Assembly (NCBI RefSeq): GCF_023499215.1
Contig: NZ_JAKHSK010000017.1
Coordinates: 24,223 to 88,222 of the forward strand
Direction: 5' to 3'
Origin: Zunongwangia pacifica
GTDB taxonomy: Bacteria > Bacteroidota > Bacteroidia > Flavobacteriales > Flavobacteriaceae
Length of the DNA: 64,000 nucleotides
The notes below the pieces were generated by a model. It did no database searches, was not told the DNA's origin, and worked only from the letters and a program-made list of their open reading frames with translations. Of this stretch, positions 9,211 through 17,911 are shown in pieces; positions within the stretch are counted from its first letter, which is position 1; every line of letters starts with the position of its first letter. A program made the translations under genes and the position numbers.

Positions 9211-10461
9211 ATGATTAACCGGTTCTTCAAAAGTACATTTTTATTCAGTCTTATCGCAATTCTTTCTTGCGGAAACATAGAAGCCGATAAAAATAAAACA
9301 CAGCCATCTTCATCAAAAAATAAGGACGAACTCACTTCTTCCAAAGAAATTATAGGCGATATTGTGGTTGGTGCTAATCGAACAGATTTATATATGCCTA
9401 TGCTTCACGGTAAAAAAGTTGGTATCGTAGGAAATCAATCTTCTTTGATCCTAAATAAAAATAAAGAATCTGTTCATCTGGTCGATTCGCTTTTAGCACT
9501 CAACGTAGCGATAAAAAAAGTTTTTGCTCCTGAGCATGGTTTTCGAGGGAAAGCCGATGCCGGCGAAAAAGTTGAAGATGGTAAAGATCCAAAAACAGGA
9601 TTACCGGTAATTTCGCTCTACGGAAATAATAAAAAGCCAAAACCAGAACAACTAAAAGATATCGATGTACTGATTTTTGACCTTCAGGATGTAGGAGCTC
9701 GTTTTTACACCTACATTTCGTCGCTACACTATGTGATGGAAGCTTGTGCTGAAAATAACATTAAACTTTTGGTTTTTGATCGTCCAAACCCTAACGGTCA
9801 TTATATAGACGGGCCTATTCTGGAAAAAAAACATCATAGTTTTGTAGGGATGCATCCTATCCCCGTTGTACATGGACTAACCATGGGGGAATATGCAAAA
9901 ATGATTAATGGAGAAAATTGGCTAAAAAACGGGATTAATTGTGATCTAGAAGTAATTAGAATGAGTAATTACAACCATCAAAAAAAATACAGTTTACCGG
10001 TAAAACCTTCTCCTAATTTACCCAATGATCAATCTATAAATCTATATCCAAGTCTTTGTTTTTTTGAAGGAACTAATGTAAACGCCGGCCGTGGTACCCA
10101 TAAACAATTTCAGGTTTTTGGGTCGCCTTTTTTAGATGCTAAAGAGTTTTCATATACCTACACGCCAACATCAATGGATGGCGCAAAAAACCCTAAATAC
10201 TTAGGCAAAGAATGTTTTGGGGAAGATCTTAGCCATAGCGAGCATTTAGAGAAAATTAATTTAAAATGGCTTATCAAAGCGTATAATCACACTAAAAATA
10301 AGGCTGATTTTTTCAATAGTTTTTTCACAAAACTTGCCGGTACACAGCAACTTCAACAACAAATCGAAAATGGGGTAAGCGAAAAAGAGATAAGGGAAAG
10401 CTGGCAAGCGGGACTTCAGGAATTTAAAAATAAAAGAGAAAAATACCTGCTCTATCAATAA
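9211..10461 (+). CDS. NamZ/DUF1343 exo-beta-N-acetylmuramidase family lipoprotein
   Basis: The frame is open from 8992, but its first 73 codons run antisense through the permease gene. The ATG at 9211 gives a lipoprotein signal (MINRFFKSTFLFSLIAILSC) and a protein of about 416 residues. Conserved DUF1343 segments include VGIVGNQSSL, FAPEHGFRGKADAGE, IDVLIFDLQDVGARFYTYISSL and LLVFDRPNPN. NamZ of Bacillus subtilis removes terminal MurNAc from peptidoglycan fragments, so a role in cell-wall recycling or turnover is likely. As a lipoprotein it should act in the periplasm. The methyltransferase gene follows 11 bases downstream. Confidence 0.88.
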   Translation: MINRFFKSTFLFSLIAILSCGNIEADKNKTQPSSSKNKDELTSSKEIIGDIVVGANRTDLYMPMLHGKKVGIVGNQSSLILNKNKESVHLVDSLLALNVAIKKVFAPEHGFRGKADAGEKVEDGKDPKTGLPVISLYGNNKKPKPEQLKDIDVLIFDLQDVGARFYTYISSLHYVMEACAENNIKLLVFDRPNPNGHYIDGPILEKKHHSFVGMHPIPVVHGLTMGEYAKMINGENWLKNGINCDLEVIRMSNYNHQKKYSLPVKPSPNLPNDQSINLYPSLCFFEGTNVNAGRGTHKQFQVFGSPFLDAKEFSYTYTPTSMDGAKNPKYLGKECFGEDLSHSEHLEKINLKWLIKAYNHTKNKADFFNSFFTKLAGTQQLQQQIENGVSEKEIRESWQAGLQEFKNKREKYLLYQ

Positions 10462-10472
10462 AAAGAAAAACT

Positions 10473-11096
10473 ATGGAAAATGAATGGTTACAAAGATGGG
10501 AAGATCGTTTTCAAAAAGAGGAATACGCCTACGGAATTGAACCAAATAAGTTTCTAGCACAGCAACTTAACCACTTTAAACCGGGAAAAATACTTTTTGG
10601 GGCTGAAGGTGAAGGAAGAAACGCCGTTTATGCAGCTAAAGAGGGCTGGAATGTTTCAGCTTTCGACATTAGTACTGAAGGTAAAAATAAGGCCTTAAAA
10701 TTGGCAAAATCAAATCAAGTTCATATTGATTATAGGGTTGGTCGTCTCCCCGATTTAAAGTTTAAACCTAACCACTTTGATGTTATAGCATTAATCTACG
10801 CTCATTTTCCTGCCGAAATTCGTAAAAAATTCCATTCAATATTAAGCACTCTTCTTAAACCAGGTGGTCGTATTATTTTTGAAGCTTTTGGAGAACATCA
10901 TTTAAAATATCGCAAGGAAAATCCTAATGTTGGTGGCCCTAAGGATCAGGCTTCTTTATTTTCTAAAAAAGAAATACAGCAGGATTTTAACGATTTTAAA
11001 GTGATTCTTTTAGAAGAAAAGCCTGTAGCGCTTCAAGAAGGTTTATATCACAATGGCACCGGATCTGTACTTCGTTTTATCGCCGAAAAGTTATAG
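10473..11096 (+). CDS. Class I SAM-dependent methyltransferase (TehB-like)
   Basis: A 207-residue cytoplasmic methyltransferase. SAM-binding motif I is FGAEGEGRNAVYAA (near residues 40-53), followed by the acidic loop SAFDISTEG and the later motif LKPGGRIIFEAFG. The opening WEDRFQKEEYAYGIEPNKFL resembles the TehB/thiopurine-methyltransferase-like branch found beside many bacterial genes, where the substrate is usually unknown. It lies 11 bases after the NamZ gene on the same strand and is probably co-transcribed. It is convergent with the Cys-cluster gene that ends at 11113. Confidence 0.8.
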   Translation: MENEWLQRWEDRFQKEEYAYGIEPNKFLAQQLNHFKPGKILFGAEGEGRNAVYAAKEGWNVSAFDISTEGKNKALKLAKSNQVHIDYRVGRLPDLKFKPNHFDVIALIYAHFPAEIRKKFHSILSTLLKPGGRIIFEAFGEHHLKYRKENPNVGGPKDQASLFSKKEIQQDFNDFKVILLEEKPVALQEGLYHNGTGSVLRFIAEKL

Positions 11097-11112
11097 TTCA
11101 AAATTATCGAAT

Positions 11113-11607
11113 TTAAACTTTTATTCGGCGTTTCATTTCTTCTACAATATGATAAGCGGCAGGACAAATCGCGGTATTCTTAATGGTAAGATTCGATATT
11201 TTATGAAAGTCTTTTCTATCGGTATGTGGATATTCCCGGCAGGCTTTAGGTCGCACATCGTAGATTAAACAATAATTATCATGACTTAAAAAAGTACAGG
11301 GAACGTTTTGCAGGACGTAGTCTTTATCTTCATCTATTCGAAGATATTGATCGATAAATTGCTGTGGTTTCAGTTTTAAAAATTTGCTAATTCGCTCTAT
11401 ATCTTTATTGGTAAAAAGCGGCCCCGTAGTTTTACAGCAATTTGCACAGTCCAAACAACTGGTTCTGGCAAACTCCTCCTCATGCAATTGCTGCATTTTA
11501 ACGTCTAAATCTTTTGGTGGTCGTTTCTTTAGCTTAGAAAAAAACTTTTTATTTTCCTTCTGCTTATCTTTGGCCTTTCCCGGCAGCTCTTTTAAAATTT
11601 CCTGCAT
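11113..11607 (-). CDS. YkgJ-like Cys-cluster (zinc/iron-chelating) protein
   Basis: A 164-residue protein with the YkgJ/UPF0153 cysteine pattern: CLDCANCC at about residues 55-62, then CTFLSHDNYCLIYDVRPKACREYP. Eight or more cysteines probably hold a metal ion, hence the family name of zinc- or iron-chelating proteins; biochemical function is not settled. The basic, Lys-rich N-terminus is typical of flavobacterial members. A TATCTTTG promoter box ends 4 bases before the start codon, so the mRNA may be leaderless. The gene is divergent from the methyltransferase at 11628, with 20 bases between starts. Confidence 0.82.
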   Translation of the reverse strand: MQEILKELPGKAKDKQKENKKFFSKLKKRPPKDLDVKMQQLHEEEFARTSCLDCANCCKTTGPLFTNKDIERISKFLKLKPQQFIDQYLRIDEDKDYVLQNVPCTFLSHDNYCLIYDVRPKACREYPHTDRKDFHKISNLTIKNTAICPAAYHIVEEMKRRIKV

Positions 11608-11611
11608 GCCG

Positions 11612-11619
11612 CAAAGATA
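11612..11619 (-). promoter_or_regulatory. TAnnTTTG promoter box directly before the YkgJ-like gene
   Basis: On the minus strand the box reads TATCTTTG and ends 4 bases before the ATG at 11607. A start site 5-7 bases beyond the box would fall at or inside the start codon, suggesting a leaderless mRNA. I see no clear upstream TTG element. Confidence 0.45.
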
Positions 11620-11627
11620 ATAAGATT

Positions 11628-12335
11628 ATGAAGGAAAAAGATATCTTCGGAATGGCAATGAAGGCCTATTATTTCAAAAAAGATAAAACTCCGATTATAG
11701 TACACTCGCCAGATTTTGATGACGACGAGATAGCGATTAAATACCTTTTCAGGAATTTTTCTGAAATGCCCAAAACCGAACAGCAGGCTTTAAAACTTGC
11801 CTACGGAGATGTTCTTGATGTAGGCTGTGGCGCCGGAAGCCATACCCTTTATCTTCAGCAAAAAAATATTAAGGTAAAAGCTATTGATACTTCTGAAGGA
11901 GCGATAGATATTGCCAAAGAACGTGGTGTACTAGATGCTGAAGTAAAAGATTTTTATGCTGAAAGTGGCAAATATGATACCTTATTATTCTTGATGAACG
12001 GCACCGGAATTATTGGTAATCTTATTAACACCGATAACTTTCTAAACATTTGTAAAGAAGTTTTAAAACCTGACGGACAGATTTTAATCGATTCTTCAGA
12101 TCTTAGTTTTCTGGAAGATGATGAAGAACCAAATGATGACTTAAATCGTAAATATATAGGAGAGATTGATTTTTGTATTAGCTATAAAGGAGAAAAATCT
12201 GATTATTTCCCATGGCTTTATATGGATTTTGATTTGCTTAAATTAGCAGCACAAAAGAATGATTTTAATTGCGAATTAATAGTCGAAGGAGAGCATTACG
12301 ATTATTTAGCAAAACTTACTATTAAAAATGATTAA
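11628..12335 (+). CDS. Class I SAM-dependent methyltransferase
   Basis: A 235-residue protein with a well-formed SAM motif I, VLDVGCGAGSHTLYL (about residues 62-76), the acidic residue in IDTSEGAIDIAKERG, and the post-I motif LKPDGQILIDSSDLSFL. It has no membrane segment and is presumed cytoplasmic. The region around LFLMNGTGIIGNL takes the place of the usual LHH motif. The substrate is unknown. It is followed after 25 bases by the metalloprotease gene, whose promoter box overlaps its stop codon. Confidence 0.8.
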   Translation: MKEKDIFGMAMKAYYFKKDKTPIIVHSPDFDDDEIAIKYLFRNFSEMPKTEQQALKLAYGDVLDVGCGAGSHTLYLQQKNIKVKAIDTSEGAIDIAKERGVLDAEVKDFYAESGKYDTLLFLMNGTGIIGNLINTDNFLNICKEVLKPDGQILIDSSDLSFLEDDEEPNDDLNRKYIGEIDFCISYKGEKSDYFPWLYMDFDLLKLAAQKNDFNCELIVEGEHYDYLAKLTIKND

Positions 12336-12340
12336 ATTTG
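12333..12340 (+). promoter_or_regulatory. TAnnTTTG promoter box of the metalloprotease gene
   Basis: TAAATTTG matches the Bacteroidota -7 consensus and begins within the stop codon of the preceding methyltransferase gene, 20 bases before the ATG at 12361. An upstream TTG at the usual spacing is not evident. Confidence 0.4.
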
Positions 12341-12360
12341 AACACTATATTATATAATCA

Positions 12361-13149
12361 ATGAAGAAGTTTTACAAGTATTTTTATACACTTTGCTTAT
12401 TTGTAGCCATCACCTCTTGTTCTAGTGATGGTAATGGAATTGATGATCCTAGTGATGACGAACCAGTAATCGATAAATCATTAAATAGAAAAGGACTTGG
12501 CGACTCTGCCCACGATTTATTAAGTGATGATGCCTATACCTCGATGAACATCGAAGTGCTATACGTAAGTGGATATCAGCCTACCGTTGCTGCTATGGAT
12601 AATTTTAAGGAATTTCTGGAAGAACGATCCTATAAACCAGATGGTATTTCTATTAGCTACCGCGAAGTAGAATCTTCTGGACTGGCTCCTTTTGAGATTC
12701 AGGAAATCGCAGATATCGAAGACGATAAGCGCAGCACCTTTAACGTGGGAGACGAAATTAGCATCTATATTTATTTTGCTGACGGCAGCAATGAAGATGA
12801 CACCGATGAACGTTACGTTTTAGGATCGGCTTATCGCAATACGTCTATGGTTATTTATGGAAAAACCATAGAGAAGTTTGCAGCCAGAGTAAATGCGCCG
12901 AGCAAAAGTGTTATAGAAACCGCGGTCTTAAATCATGAATTTGGGCATTTATTTGGTTTAGTTAACGTGGGTACCGAGCTTCAAAGCGATCATGAAGATG
13001 CAGAATCTGATGGACATTGTACCGAAGAAAACTGTTTAATGCGGGCTTCACTAGAATTTGGCTCGGGAATCATCGATCAGATTCGGGGCACACCACCAGT
13101 ATTAGGCCCAAAATGTATTGCTGATCTTCAAGCCAACGGCGGAAAATAA
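12361..13149 (+). CDS. Zinc metalloprotease lipoprotein
   Basis: A 262-residue predicted lipoprotein: signal and lipobox (VAITSC, Cys about residue 20) followed by an acidic linker with GIDDPSDDEP. The zinc-protease motif HEFGHLFGLV lies near residue 195, and a CTEENCLM segment about 30 residues later could form the Met-turn. The residue at the metzincin third-ligand position is Asn, not His or Asp, so another residue (perhaps from the following His/Asp-rich stretch) must complete the site. It resembles flavobacterial proteins labelled membrane metalloprotease. Substrate is unknown; the location is probably the periplasm or cell surface. A strong hairpin terminator follows. Confidence 0.8.
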   Translation: MKKFYKYFYTLCLFVAITSCSSDGNGIDDPSDDEPVIDKSLNRKGLGDSAHDLLSDDAYTSMNIEVLYVSGYQPTVAAMDNFKEFLEERSYKPDGISISYREVESSGLAPFEIQEIADIEDDKRSTFNVGDEISIYIYFADGSNEDDTDERYVLGSAYRNTSMVIYGKTIEKFAARVNAPSKSVIETAVLNHEFGHLFGLVNVGTELQSDHEDAESDGHCTEENCLMRASLEFGSGIIDQIRGTPPVLGPKCIADLQANGGK

Positions 13150-13170
13150 TATTCTAATTTTGCAAATATA

Positions 13171-13207
13171 AAAACAGCCTTTTTGAAAATTCAAAAAGGC
13201 TGTTTTT
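13171..13207. terminator. Bidirectional intrinsic terminator
   Basis: AAAACAGCCTTTTTGA pairs with its reverse complement over about 16 bp around a 4-base loop, with A-rich and T-rich flanks on both sides. It lies between the convergent metalloprotease gene and the small membrane protein gene, so it can end transcription from both strands. Confidence 0.85.
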
Positions 13208-13230
13208 ATATTTTATGATATAGTTATAAG

Positions 13231-13431
13231 TTACTTGAAACTTTGTCGTTTTTTAGCTAAAGTAATTACTGACACAACTAAAAAGCCTATAGCCACACCA
13301 CTCATTAAACCATTTGACACGTCTGATATTTTTTCAGCATGTTTTAAAATATTTGCTATGGCGATTAATAACACACCAAGTACTATTAAAATTTTAGCGT
13401 TCTTTTTTATTAAGTTAATTCTTTTATTCAT
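13231..13431 (-). CDS. Small two-helix membrane protein, unknown function
   Basis: A 66-residue protein that I do not recognise as a named family. It has a basic N-terminus (MNKRINLIKKNAK), a hydrophobic helix (about 14-29, ILIVLGVLLIAIANIL), a short polar loop, and a second helix (about 44-59), then a basic tail. The minus-strand reading is preferred over an overlapping plus-strand frame because it starts 6 bases after the recQ stop, on the same strand, and has a clear membrane pattern. It is probably co-transcribed with recQ and ends at the shared terminator. Confidence 0.6.
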   Translation of the reverse strand: MNKRINLIKKNAKILIVLGVLLIAIANILKHAEKISDVSNGLMSGVAIGFLVVSVITLAKKRQSFK

Positions 13432-13437
13432 CTTGAT

Positions 13438-15633
13438 TTAATTTGCGACTTCACTTATAAATTTAATACGATACAACCGAAGCTCTTCATCATCATAGTC
13501 CCCATCAAACTCTTCAAGAGCAGCTTCAATTTTATCGGTTTCAGCATCAAGAAAATAATCGTATAATTCTTCTTGCTGATCTTCATCTAAAATATCTTCA
13601 AGATAGTAATCGATATTCAGCTTCGTTCCGCTATATACAATAGCTTCCATTTCTTTAATAAATTCAGGCATTTCCATACCTTTTGCTGAAGCAATATCGT
13701 CTAGAGGTAATTTTCTATCCACACTTTGGATAATAAATAATTTTAAGCCACTATTTGCTCCGGTCGTTTTCACAACCAAATCATCTGGCCTAATAATTTC
13801 GTTATCCTCTACATATCTTGCAATAAGATTTACAAACTCTTTACCATATTTTTTAGCTTTTCCTTCGCCAACACCATGAATATTCCCAAGTTCTTTTAGA
13901 TCCACGGGATATTTTAATGCCATATCGTCTATAGAAGGATCCTGAAATACTACAAAAGGAGGAACACCATTTTTCTTGGCCACCTTTTTTCGTAGTTCCT
14001 TAAGCATACTTACCAACTTATCATCGACTCCAGATGAAGCTTTGGAAGTTACCGCTGCATTATCAGTATTTTCGTCAAAAACATGATCATGAGTCATCAT
14101 AAATGACTCTGGATGTTGCAAAAACTCTTCTCCTTTTGGCGTTAATTTTATCACGCCATAGGTTTCGATATCCTTTTTTAAATAACCAGCCACAAGGGCC
14201 TGCCGGGTTAAAGCCATCCAAAAACTTTCGTCCTTGTCTTTTCCTTTTCCAAAAAGCGGATTGGCATCGGTTTTATGGGATAAAATTAAAGCGTTACTTT
14301 TTCCCATAAGGGTTTTCACAACCTCTTTAGATTTGTATAACTCCTTTGTATCTTTAACTACCTTTATAAGAAGTTCTAATTCCTCTTTTGCTTCGTGCTG
14401 CTTTTTAGGATTTCGAACATTATCATCCATCGAAGCTCCGTCACCACTATTCTCGTCGAATTCTTCCCCAAAATAATGAAGAATAAATTTTCGTCGAGAC
14501 ATCGAAGTTTCTGCATAAGCTACAACTTCCTGAAGTAACGCATGGCCAACCTCCTGCTCTGCAACAGGCTTACCACTCATAAACTTCTCTAACTTTTCGA
14601 TGTCTTTATATGCATAAAATGCAAGGCAATGCCCTTCTCCGCCATCACGACCGGCTCTACCCGTTTCCTGATAATAACTTTCTATACTTTTTGGAATATC
14701 ATGATGAATTACAAAACGTACATCGGGTTTATCGATTCCCATTCCAAAAGCAATGGTTGCTACTACAACATCTACTTCTTCCATCAGGAACATATCCTGA
14801 TGTTTCGATCTTGTTTTGGCATCTAAACCGGCATGATAAGGAATAGCATTTATTCCATTAACCTGGAGCGTTTGCGCAAGCTCTTCAACTTTCTTTCGGC
14901 TAAGGCAATAAATAATTCCGCTTTTACCATTATTCTGTTTTACAAAACGAATAATATCGGCATCCACATTTTTTGTTTTTGGCCTTACCTCGTAATATAA
15001 ATTAGGTCGGTTAAAACTTGCTTTAAACGTTTTAGCTTTTGGTATCCCCAGATTCTTAAGAATATCTTCCTGCACCTTTGGAGTGGCAGTAGCTGTTAAG
15101 GCAATGATTGGGATATTTTCTCCAATACGTTTAATAATATGCCTTAAATTTCGATATTCTGGTCTAAAATCATGTCCCCACTCGCTAATACAGTGCGCTT
15201 CGTCTATCGCCAAAAAAGATATTTTTTGCTCTTTTAGAAAATCAACATAATCTTCTTTGGTAAGCGACTCTGGCGCTACATATAGAAGTTTGGTTACACC
15301 ATTGATAATATCCTCTTTTACCTGTTTTACTTCGGTCTTGTTAAGCGAAGAATTTAAAACGTGGGCAACGCCATATTCCGGAGAAATTCCTCGAATGGCA
15401 TCTACCTGATTTTTCATTAAGGCGATTAGGGGCGATACTACAATTGCTGTTCCTTCTTCGATCAATGCAGGTAACTGGTAGCATAGGGACTTACCTCCTC
15501 CTGTTGGCATTATTACAAAAGTATCGTTCTTATTTACGATACTGGCCACAACATCCTCCTGAAGACCTTTAAACTGGCTAAAGCCAAAATATTTCTTCAG
15601 TTGTTTATGTAAATCAATTTCAGTCAAACTCAT
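13438..15633 (-). CDS. recQ: ATP-dependent DNA helicase RecQ
   Basis: A 731-residue superfamily 2 helicase. Walker A is PTGGGKS (residues 44-50), the DEAH box is at 144-147, and helicase motifs TATATP, YCLSRKKVEEL and QETGRAGRDG follow in order. The RQC region comes next and an HRDC-type region is near 530-620 (FVVFQDPSIDDMALKYP, LGNIHGVGEGKAKKYG). RecQ unwinds DNA 3'-5' in recombination and replication-fork repair. The length agrees with Bacteroidota RecQ. The canonical RQC zinc-finger cysteines are not obvious where expected; the segment there is MSRRKFILHYFGEEF. It is divergent from kdsD. Confidence 0.95.
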   Translation of the reverse strand: MSLTEIDLHKQLKKYFGFSQFKGLQEDVVASIVNKNDTFVIMPTGGGKSLCYQLPALIEEGTAIVVSPLIALMKNQVDAIRGISPEYGVAHVLNSSLNKTEVKQVKEDIINGVTKLLYVAPESLTKEDYVDFLKEQKISFLAIDEAHCISEWGHDFRPEYRNLRHIIKRIGENIPIIALTATATPKVQEDILKNLGIPKAKTFKASFNRPNLYYEVRPKTKNVDADIIRFVKQNNGKSGIIYCLSRKKVEELAQTLQVNGINAIPYHAGLDAKTRSKHQDMFLMEEVDVVVATIAFGMGIDKPDVRFVIHHDIPKSIESYYQETGRAGRDGGEGHCLAFYAYKDIEKLEKFMSGKPVAEQEVGHALLQEVVAYAETSMSRRKFILHYFGEEFDENSGDGASMDDNVRNPKKQHEAKEELELLIKVVKDTKELYKSKEVVKTLMGKSNALILSHKTDANPLFGKGKDKDESFWMALTRQALVAGYLKKDIETYGVIKLTPKGEEFLQHPESFMMTHDHVFDENTDNAAVTSKASSGVDDKLVSMLKELRKKVAKKNGVPPFVVFQDPSIDDMALKYPVDLKELGNIHGVGEGKAKKYGKEFVNLIARYVEDNEIIRPDDLVVKTTGANSGLKLFIIQSVDRKLPLDDIASAKGMEMPEFIKEMEAIVYSGTKLNIDYYLEDILDEDQQEELYDYFLDAETDKIEAALEEFDGDYDDEELRLYRIKFISEVAN

Positions 15634-15655
15634 TCAATTGTGTTACAATTTTACA

Positions 15656-15663
15656 TACATTTG
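15656..15663 (+). promoter_or_regulatory. TAnnTTTG promoter box of the kdsD-tatC-CMD operon
   Basis: TACATTTG fits the -7 consensus and lies 55 bases before the TTG start at 15719, in the 85-base gap between divergent recQ and kdsD. Confidence 0.45.
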
Positions 15664-15718
15664 CACATCTAAATATACATATTTCTTTAGTATCTGCAAT
15701 CCTTAATTATTTCAAAAT

Positions 15719-16684
15719 TTGAAACTTCAGCAAAAAATTTTAAATGTCGCCAAAGAAACTGTAAAAATTGAAGCTAAAGCGATTGCAAATTTAGAACATC
15801 TTATTGATAATGAATTTGTAGAAGCTGTAGAAAATATTTACAATTCTAAGGGAAGGGTAATTGTTACGGGGATAGGAAAAAGTGCTGTTATTGCAAGTAA
15901 AATTGTTGCTACTTTAAATTCTACCGGAACACCTGCCATATTTATGCATGCCGCAGATGCCATACACGGTGATCTTGGTATTATTCAAAAAGACGATATC
16001 GTTATATGCATTAGCAAAAGTGGGAATAGTCCAGAAATTAAGGTCTTAGTGCCCTTTATCAAGGATTTTCATAATACCCTTATCGCGATCACTGCTAACA
16101 GTGATTCGTCTTTAGGAAAATCGGCAGATTTCATCTTAAATTCTTATGTAGAAAAAGAAGCCTGCCCTAACAATCTAGCCCCTACAACCAGCACCACGGC
16201 ACAGTTGGTTATTGGTGATGCTTTGGCTATTTGTTTGTTAGAGTTAAAAGGATTTTCCCGTGAAGATTTTGCGAAATATCATCCCGGAGGCAGTCTTGGA
16301 AAAAAACTATATTTGCGCGTTAAGGATATCGCACAGCAAAATATGAAACCAAGTGTTTCTCCAGAAACCACTGTTACCGATGCCATTATGGTTATTTCTG
16401 AAAATATGCTGGGAGTAACTGCCGTTTTGGAAAACGATAAAATTGTTGGTATTATAACCGATGGCGATATTCGTAGAATGCTAAAAAACAATGAAGAATT
16501 TAAGAATCTTACTGCTAAGGATATTATGAGTACCTCCCCTAAAAGTATCGATGAAGAAGCTTTGGCTACCCAGGCGCTTGATCTTTTAGAGGAAAATAAA
16601 ATATCTCAGTTGTTGGCTACCAAAGACGGAAAGTATAGTGGTGTGGTTCATATTCATAATTTAATAAGAGAAGGAATTTTATAA
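15719..16684 (+). CDS. kdsD: KpsF/GutQ-type arabinose-5-phosphate isomerase
   Basis: A 321-residue protein starting at a TTG. An N-terminal SIS sugar-isomerase domain (about 30-190; GIGKSAVIA, HAADAIHGDLG, SKSGNSPE) is followed by two CBS domains (about 200-320; DAIMVISENMLGVTAV, GIITDGDIRRML). The family converts ribulose-5-phosphate to arabinose-5-phosphate, the first step to Kdo for lipopolysaccharide. The conserved start of the family fits the TTG and no better ATG lies nearby. Its stop overlaps the tatC start by one base, and lptB lies a little downstream, a partly envelope-related grouping. The gene symbol rests on the enzyme family. Confidence 0.9.
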   Translation: MKLQQKILNVAKETVKIEAKAIANLEHLIDNEFVEAVENIYNSKGRVIVTGIGKSAVIASKIVATLNSTGTPAIFMHAADAIHGDLGIIQKDDIVICISKSGNSPEIKVLVPFIKDFHNTLIAITANSDSSLGKSADFILNSYVEKEACPNNLAPTTSTTAQLVIGDALAICLLELKGFSREDFAKYHPGGSLGKKLYLRVKDIAQQNMKPSVSPETTVTDAIMVISENMLGVTAVLENDKIVGIITDGDIRRMLKNNEEFKNLTAKDIMSTSPKSIDEEALATQALDLLEENKISQLLATKDGKYSGVVHIHNLIREGIL

Positions 16685-17511
16685 TGAAAAAAATAGGCCA
16701 GCCCCAGGAAGAACAGGAAATGTCTTTTTTAGATCATCTTGAAGAATTAAGATGGCATTTAATACGATCTGTTCTTGCCGTAGTCATTGCTGCAACCGTG
16801 GCTTTTTTTCTTAAAGGGTTTATTTTTGATGTTCTTCTTTTTGGCCCAAGTAAAGGTGATTTCTGGTCGTATAGTATGCTTTGCAAATTATCTGAAATGG
16901 TGGGCATTGATGGTGGCTTTTGCTTTGAGGAATTACCATTTACGATACAAAGTAGAACCATGGGTGGGCAGTTTTCTGCTCATATATGGACATCTATAAC
17001 CGCTGGTTTTATTATCGCTTTCCCTTTTGTGATCTACGAATTCTGGAAGTTTGTAGCACCGGCAATGCATGAAAATGAACGTAAACACGCTAAAGGTTTT
17101 ATTTTTGTAACCTCATTTTTATTCTTTTTAGGTGTTCTTTTTGGGTACTATGTAGTTACTCCTCTCTCTATCAACTTCCTTGGGAAATATCAGGTTAGTG
17201 AGGTAGTATTAAACGAATTCGACTTAAGTAGTTATATAAGTCTGGTAAGAGCTTCGGTTATTGCAACCGGACTTATCTTTGAGCTCCCTATTCTTATTTA
17301 TTTCCTTACAAAAGTGGGCGTGGTAACACCTCAGTTTTTAAAAACTTATAGAAAATACGCACTGGTAATTGTTCTTATAGTTTCTGCGGTTATAACTCCT
17401 CCAGATATTGTAAGTCAGATTATCGTTGCTGTTCCAGTACTTATTCTTTACGAGGTAAGTATTATTATTTCTAAGATCATTTATAAAAGAGAAATTACAG
17501 ATAAAAAATAA
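16684..17511 (+). CDS. tatC: Sec-independent protein translocase TatC
   Basis: A 275-residue inner-membrane protein with six predicted helices. The N-terminal motif SFLDHLEELRWHLIRS (about 14-29) and the conserved FVIYEFWKFVAPAMHENERK segment are typical of TatC, the receptor for twin-arginine signal peptides on folded proteins. An insertion of about 50 residues between helices 1 and 2 (SKGDFWSYSMLCK... region) is usual in flavobacterial TatC. No tatA gene is next to it. It is translationally coupled to kdsD (one-base overlap) and followed 3 bases later by the CMD gene. Confidence 0.95.
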   Translation: MKKIGQPQEEQEMSFLDHLEELRWHLIRSVLAVVIAATVAFFLKGFIFDVLLFGPSKGDFWSYSMLCKLSEMVGIDGGFCFEELPFTIQSRTMGGQFSAHIWTSITAGFIIAFPFVIYEFWKFVAPAMHENERKHAKGFIFVTSFLFFLGVLFGYYVVTPLSINFLGKYQVSEVVLNEFDLSSYISLVRASVIATGLIFELPILIYFLTKVGVVTPQFLKTYRKYALVIVLIVSAVITPPDIVSQIIVAVPVLILYEVSIIISKIIYKREITDKK

Positions 17512-17514
17512 GCT

Positions 17515-17871
17515 ATGATCAATCAGGTTGACGAATTCAATTCGTATCGCCAAAAAATGAACGATAAAATTCTTGGAGAGAATAATAAAGTTCTAAAACG
17601 TATTTTTAATTTAGACACCAATGCTTTTTCTGAAGGAGCTTTAGATAAAAAAACTAAAGAACTTTTAGGTCTTGTAGCCTCGCTAGTATTACGATGTGAC
17701 GACTGTGTGAAATACCATTTAGAAAGCAGTTTTAATGAAGGGTTAAAGCGTGAAGAAGTTATGGAAACCTTAAGTATTGGAACCTTAATAGGAGGTACTA
17801 TTGTAATCCCACATTTAAGAAGAGCTTTTGAATACTGGGAATCTTTGGAAGAAGCAAATACCGAAAAATAA
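17515..17871 (+). CDS. Carboxymuconolactone decarboxylase (CMD/AhpD-like) family protein
   Basis: A 118-residue all-helical protein with the AhpD-like redox motif CDDCVKYH (about residues 62-69), that is CxxC followed by His three residues later. Proteins of this type act as thiol peroxidase partners or have unknown roles; the active-site cysteines suggest redox chemistry rather than decarboxylation. Three bases separate it from tatC, so it is the third gene of the kdsD-tatC operon. The lptB gene follows after 40 bases and may be in the same unit. Confidence 0.85.
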   Translation: MINQVDEFNSYRQKMNDKILGENNKVLKRIFNLDTNAFSEGALDKKTKELLGLVASLVLRCDDCVKYHLESSFNEGLKREEVMETLSIGTLIGGTIVIPHLRRAFEYWESLEEANTEK

Positions 17872-17911
17872 ATCGGTATAATTTATGTTTATACTGAATT
17901 AAACCTGCAGC

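Noticed and set aside
13235..13441. Plus-strand 68-residue frame opposite the small membrane protein
   Set aside because: It reads antisense over the recQ-linked minus-strand gene, starts just after the terminator and shows no family motif.
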